A stretch of DNA of 64,000 nucleotides from GAS188 sp963713805. GTDB lineage: Bacteria > Pseudomonadota > Alphaproteobacteria > Rhizobiales > Beijerinckiaceae. The notes below the pieces were generated by a model. That model had not been told where the DNA came from. It was given only the letters and a program-made list of their open reading frames with translations, and did no database searches. Where the stretch lies: contig CAVQNF010000017.1 of assembly GCA_963713805.1 (NCBI GenBank), positions 37,443 through 101,442 on the forward strand, written 5' to 3'. Both the position numbers and the translations under genes were made by a program. The stretch's first letter is position 1. Every line of letters starts with the position of its first letter. Positions 61,486 through 64,000 of this stretch are shown here, piece after piece.

Positions 61486-64000
61486 CGGCGCTCGCGAGCG
61501 AGAATGACGTGAGCGAGGCGAAGCCGGCACCGGCACGCGGGCGCTTGTTCCGCAATATCTCGCCTCCTTGCTCGCGGTGGTCTGTGTCGCGCTCATCGCC
61601 AATGGCGCGCTCGATGCCTGGTTCTCCTATCAAGAGCAAAAGCGCCTGCTGATCGCCGTTCAGCGCGTCGAGGCCGACGCGGCGGCGACCAAGATCGGGG
61701 AGTTCATCAACCAGATCGAGCACCAGATCGGCTGGCTCTCGCTTTTTCCGCCTGAAGCCGTCATGCCGGGTGATCCGCGCCTCGACGCCATCCGCCTCTT
61801 GCGCCTCGAGCCCGGCGATCGCCGAGATCGCGCGGCTCGATCCGCAAGGGCGCGAGGAGATGCGCGTCTCGCGCAATACGAGGGACGTGGTCGGCAGCGG
61901 CGCTGATCTTTCAGCCACGCCGGCCTTCCTCGGCATCAAGGCGCAGGGTCTTACCACGGCCCGGTCTATTTCTTCCGCGAGACCGAGCCTTACATGACCA
62001 TCGGCGTCAAAGGTCCCGGCCGTGACCCTTCCGTCTACATCGCCGAGGTGAATTTGCGCTTCATCTGGGATTCGGTGTCTCGCCTCAAGGTGGGCGCGAC
62101 CGGCAACGCCTATGTGGTCGATGCGCGAGGCCGCCTCGTGGCGCATCCCGAATTATGGCGCGTGCTACGCAACACCGATCTCTCCCGTCTCGCCCAGGTG
62201 CATGCCGCGTTGACCGGCGATACGAGCCAGGACGCAGAGGTCGCCGAGGATCTCTCAGGCCATTCCGTGCTTTCGGCGCATGCGCTCGTGCCCTCGCTCG
62301 GCTGGCATGTCTTCGTCTAGCTTCCGATCGAGGAGGGTTACGCCTCGATCCGCGCCTCGATCGAGCGTTCGGCGCTTCTCTTCATCGGCCTTCTCGGTTG
62401 CGCCGTCGCCGCCGCCTTCCTTCTGAGCCGGCACATGACCGTTCCGATCCAGGCGTTGGCTCGCGGCGCCGAGCGCATCGGCGTCGGCCATCTCGACCAG
62501 CGCATCAAGATCAAGACGGGCGATGAGCTCGAAGTGCTCGGCGATCAGTTCAACCGCATGGCCGCGCGGCTTCAGGATTCCTACGCCACGCTCGAGCGGC
62601 GCGTCGACACGCGCACGGCCGAGCTCGCATCGGCACGTGACCTCGCCATGGCCGAGCACGCGGAGGCGGTGCGGGCGCGCCAGATGGCCGAGCTCGCCAA
62701 TGAAGCGAAATCGCGCTTCCTCGCGGTCATCAGCCATGAGATTCCGCACGCCGATGAACGGCATTTTGGGTGTGCTTCAGCTCCTCGACCGCGAGCGCGC
62801 CGACGCGGAAGAGCGGCGCCTTCTCGAGATCGCCTCCGCTTCGAGCGCCACGTTGACCGCGCTCATCGATGCCATTCTCGACTATGCGCGGCTCGAAGCC
62901 GGCACGGAGACGATCGAGCGCAGCGATTTCGACTTGCGCCGCCTCGTCGAGGCCGCGGCCGGGCTGATGCGCCCGCAGGCGCAAGCGAAGGGCCTCGCCT
63001 TCGAGCTCGCCATCGAGATCGGCAAGCGCGCCTTCGTCAACGGCGATCCGGTGCGCATCAATCGCATCCTCCTCAATCTTCTCGCGAATGCGATCAAGTT
63101 CACCGAGAAAGGCAAGGTTGGTTTCGCCGCGAGCCTCGAGCGGCCAAGGGAGGGGGGAGCGCTCCTCGGCGTCACCGTGTCGGACAACGGCATCGGCATC
63201 GCGCCCTAGATGCGAGAGCGCATCTTTGCCGAATTCACGCAAGGCGATGATTTCGATCGCGCGCCGCTTCGGCGGGTCGGGCCTTGGCCTTGCGATTTCC
63301 CGCCAGCTCGCCGAGCTGATGGGCGGAAGCCTCGACGTGGAAAGCGCGCCGGGAGTCGCAGCAGCTTTCGGCTCGAGCTTCCGCTCGCGCTCGCCGCACC
63401 CGCCATTGCCAAGCGCGCTATCATCGAGCCCGTGGAGGCGCCTTCAGGCGGGCTTGCGTCTTTCCAGCCGTTCTGCATCCTCATCGTGGATGACGACGCC
63501 TTCAATCGGGACGTCACCGCGACCATGCTTCGGCGCCTCGGCCATCGCCCGGAGCTTGCCGAGGATGGAGAATCCGCGATCGAGATGGTCGAAGCGCGCG
63601 CATTTGACGTTGTCTTGATGGACCTCGGCATGCCGGGCATGGATGGGTTCGAGGCGGCGTCCCGCATGCAATCGCTTCCCGGGGAGCGAAAACCGCGCAT
63701 CATCGCGCTCACGGCCGATATGTCGGAGGCGAGCCGGGCGCGGCTCGCCGAAATCGGCATCTCGGCCATCGTCGGAAAGCCGATCCTCATTGATGCCTTG
63801 CGCCGCGCCTTGGCGGGCGAGGCGAAAGGCTCGAGCGCGCCTTCCCCGGTCCCTGACGCCAAGGGTCCGGCCGACGACGGCAAATCCCTCCTCGATTTCG
63901 CTTTCCTTTCGACGCAGGAGGAAGTGCTGGGCCGTGAGCGCTTGCGCCGGTTGCGCGGCGTCTACGGCGAGACCGTTTCGGATTTGCTTATGAAGATGAG
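61482..64000 (+). pseudogene. Hybrid sensor histidine kinase with receiver, frameshifts and two amber codons (3' truncated)
   Basis: ATG 61482 overlaps the upstream stop. Segments in turn: membrane helix (LLAVVCVALIANGALDAWFS), a Cache-like sensor (PSVYIAEVNLRFIWDSVSRL, GATGNAYVVDARGRLVAHPE), second helix (SALLFIGLLGCAVAAAFLLS), HAMP, and H-box FLAVISHEI with TPMNGILGVLQLL in another frame. Then N-box LLNLLANAIKFTEKGKVGF, G1 VSDNGIGIAP, G2 GGSGLGLAISRQLAELMGG. A receiver follows (FCILIVDDDAFNRDVTATML, phospho-Asp in VVLMDLGMPGMDGFEAA, Lys in AIVGKPI), then a start of what may be an Hpt domain. TAG occurs in frame at 62318 and 63207, both where Glu is expected (VFV-x-LPIEEGY; IAP-x-MRERIF). 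At least five frameshifts (near 61560, 61810, 61950, 62745 and 63245). Decayed, or a poorly sequenced end. Confidence 0.75.

Overview
The window is high-GC DNA from an alphaproteobacterium, most likely of the order Hyphomicrobiales (Rhizobiales). The support is a complete 16S-Ile-Ala-23S-5S rRNA operon with alphaproteobacterial sequence features and a helix-9 insert in the 23S, an AapJQMP general amino-acid transporter, an ECF sigma factor with a DUF1109/NrsF partner, a long RNase E with an acidic insert in its S1 domain, and short dispersed palindromic repeats of the kind common in this order. I do not assign a genus.

Layout. 1-1132: tail of an unidentified gene and a secreted Cys-containing repeat protein. 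1133-3755: a 2.6-kb IS1595-type transposon, defined by 26-bp terminal inverted repeats and an 8-bp target duplication. It carries a transposase, a HEPN-like gene, a divergent small basic-protein gene and an unusual tRNA gene with its own terminator. 3.9-11.6 kb: GST, DUF2147 protein, EamA exporter, S11 D,D-carboxypeptidase, COG0523 metal GTPase, M23 envelope peptidase. 11.8-17.35 kb: rRNA operon with promoter and terminator. 17.5-25.1 kb: adenylate cyclase-TPR protein, autotransporter, XerC, orphan ABC binding protein. 25.5-28.9 kb: membrane protein, ECF sigma/NrsF pair, cystathionine beta-lyase. 29.4-33.9 kb: aapJQMP. 34.0-43.0 kb: housekeeping cluster rne <- -> amiC, mrcA, prfB (with the programmed frameshift). 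43.0-45.8 kb: MFS exporter and a second small mobile cassette (596 bp, no transposase, 8-bp duplication). 46.2-48.7 kb: rpsF-rpsR-DUF2232-rplI. 49.2-59.9 kb: OprB porin, dnaB, alr, EamA exporter, Ada-AraC protein, radA, cvpA, purF, SDR. 60.4 kb to the end: an orphan periplasmic binding protein overlapping a degraded hybrid sensor kinase that runs off the window.

How the genes fit together. Much of the window is core physiology: envelope synthesis and remodelling (S11, M23, AmiC, PBP1a, Alr), translation (rRNA, S6, S18, L9, RF2), replication and repair (DnaB, RadA, XerC), RNA decay (RNase E) and purine synthesis (PurF). The accessory parts are the two TIR/TSD-bounded elements, the autotransporter, and the binding-protein/kinase pair.

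Caution on quality. Many genes, including essential ones (alr, rne), are split by single-base frameshifts, while others (aapJQMP, mrcA, dnaB, purF) are clean. I read most of these as probable sequencing or assembly indels rather than real pseudogenes. The terminal sensor kinase is an exception worth checking because it also has two in-frame amber codons. Coordinates of broken genes span all the frames.
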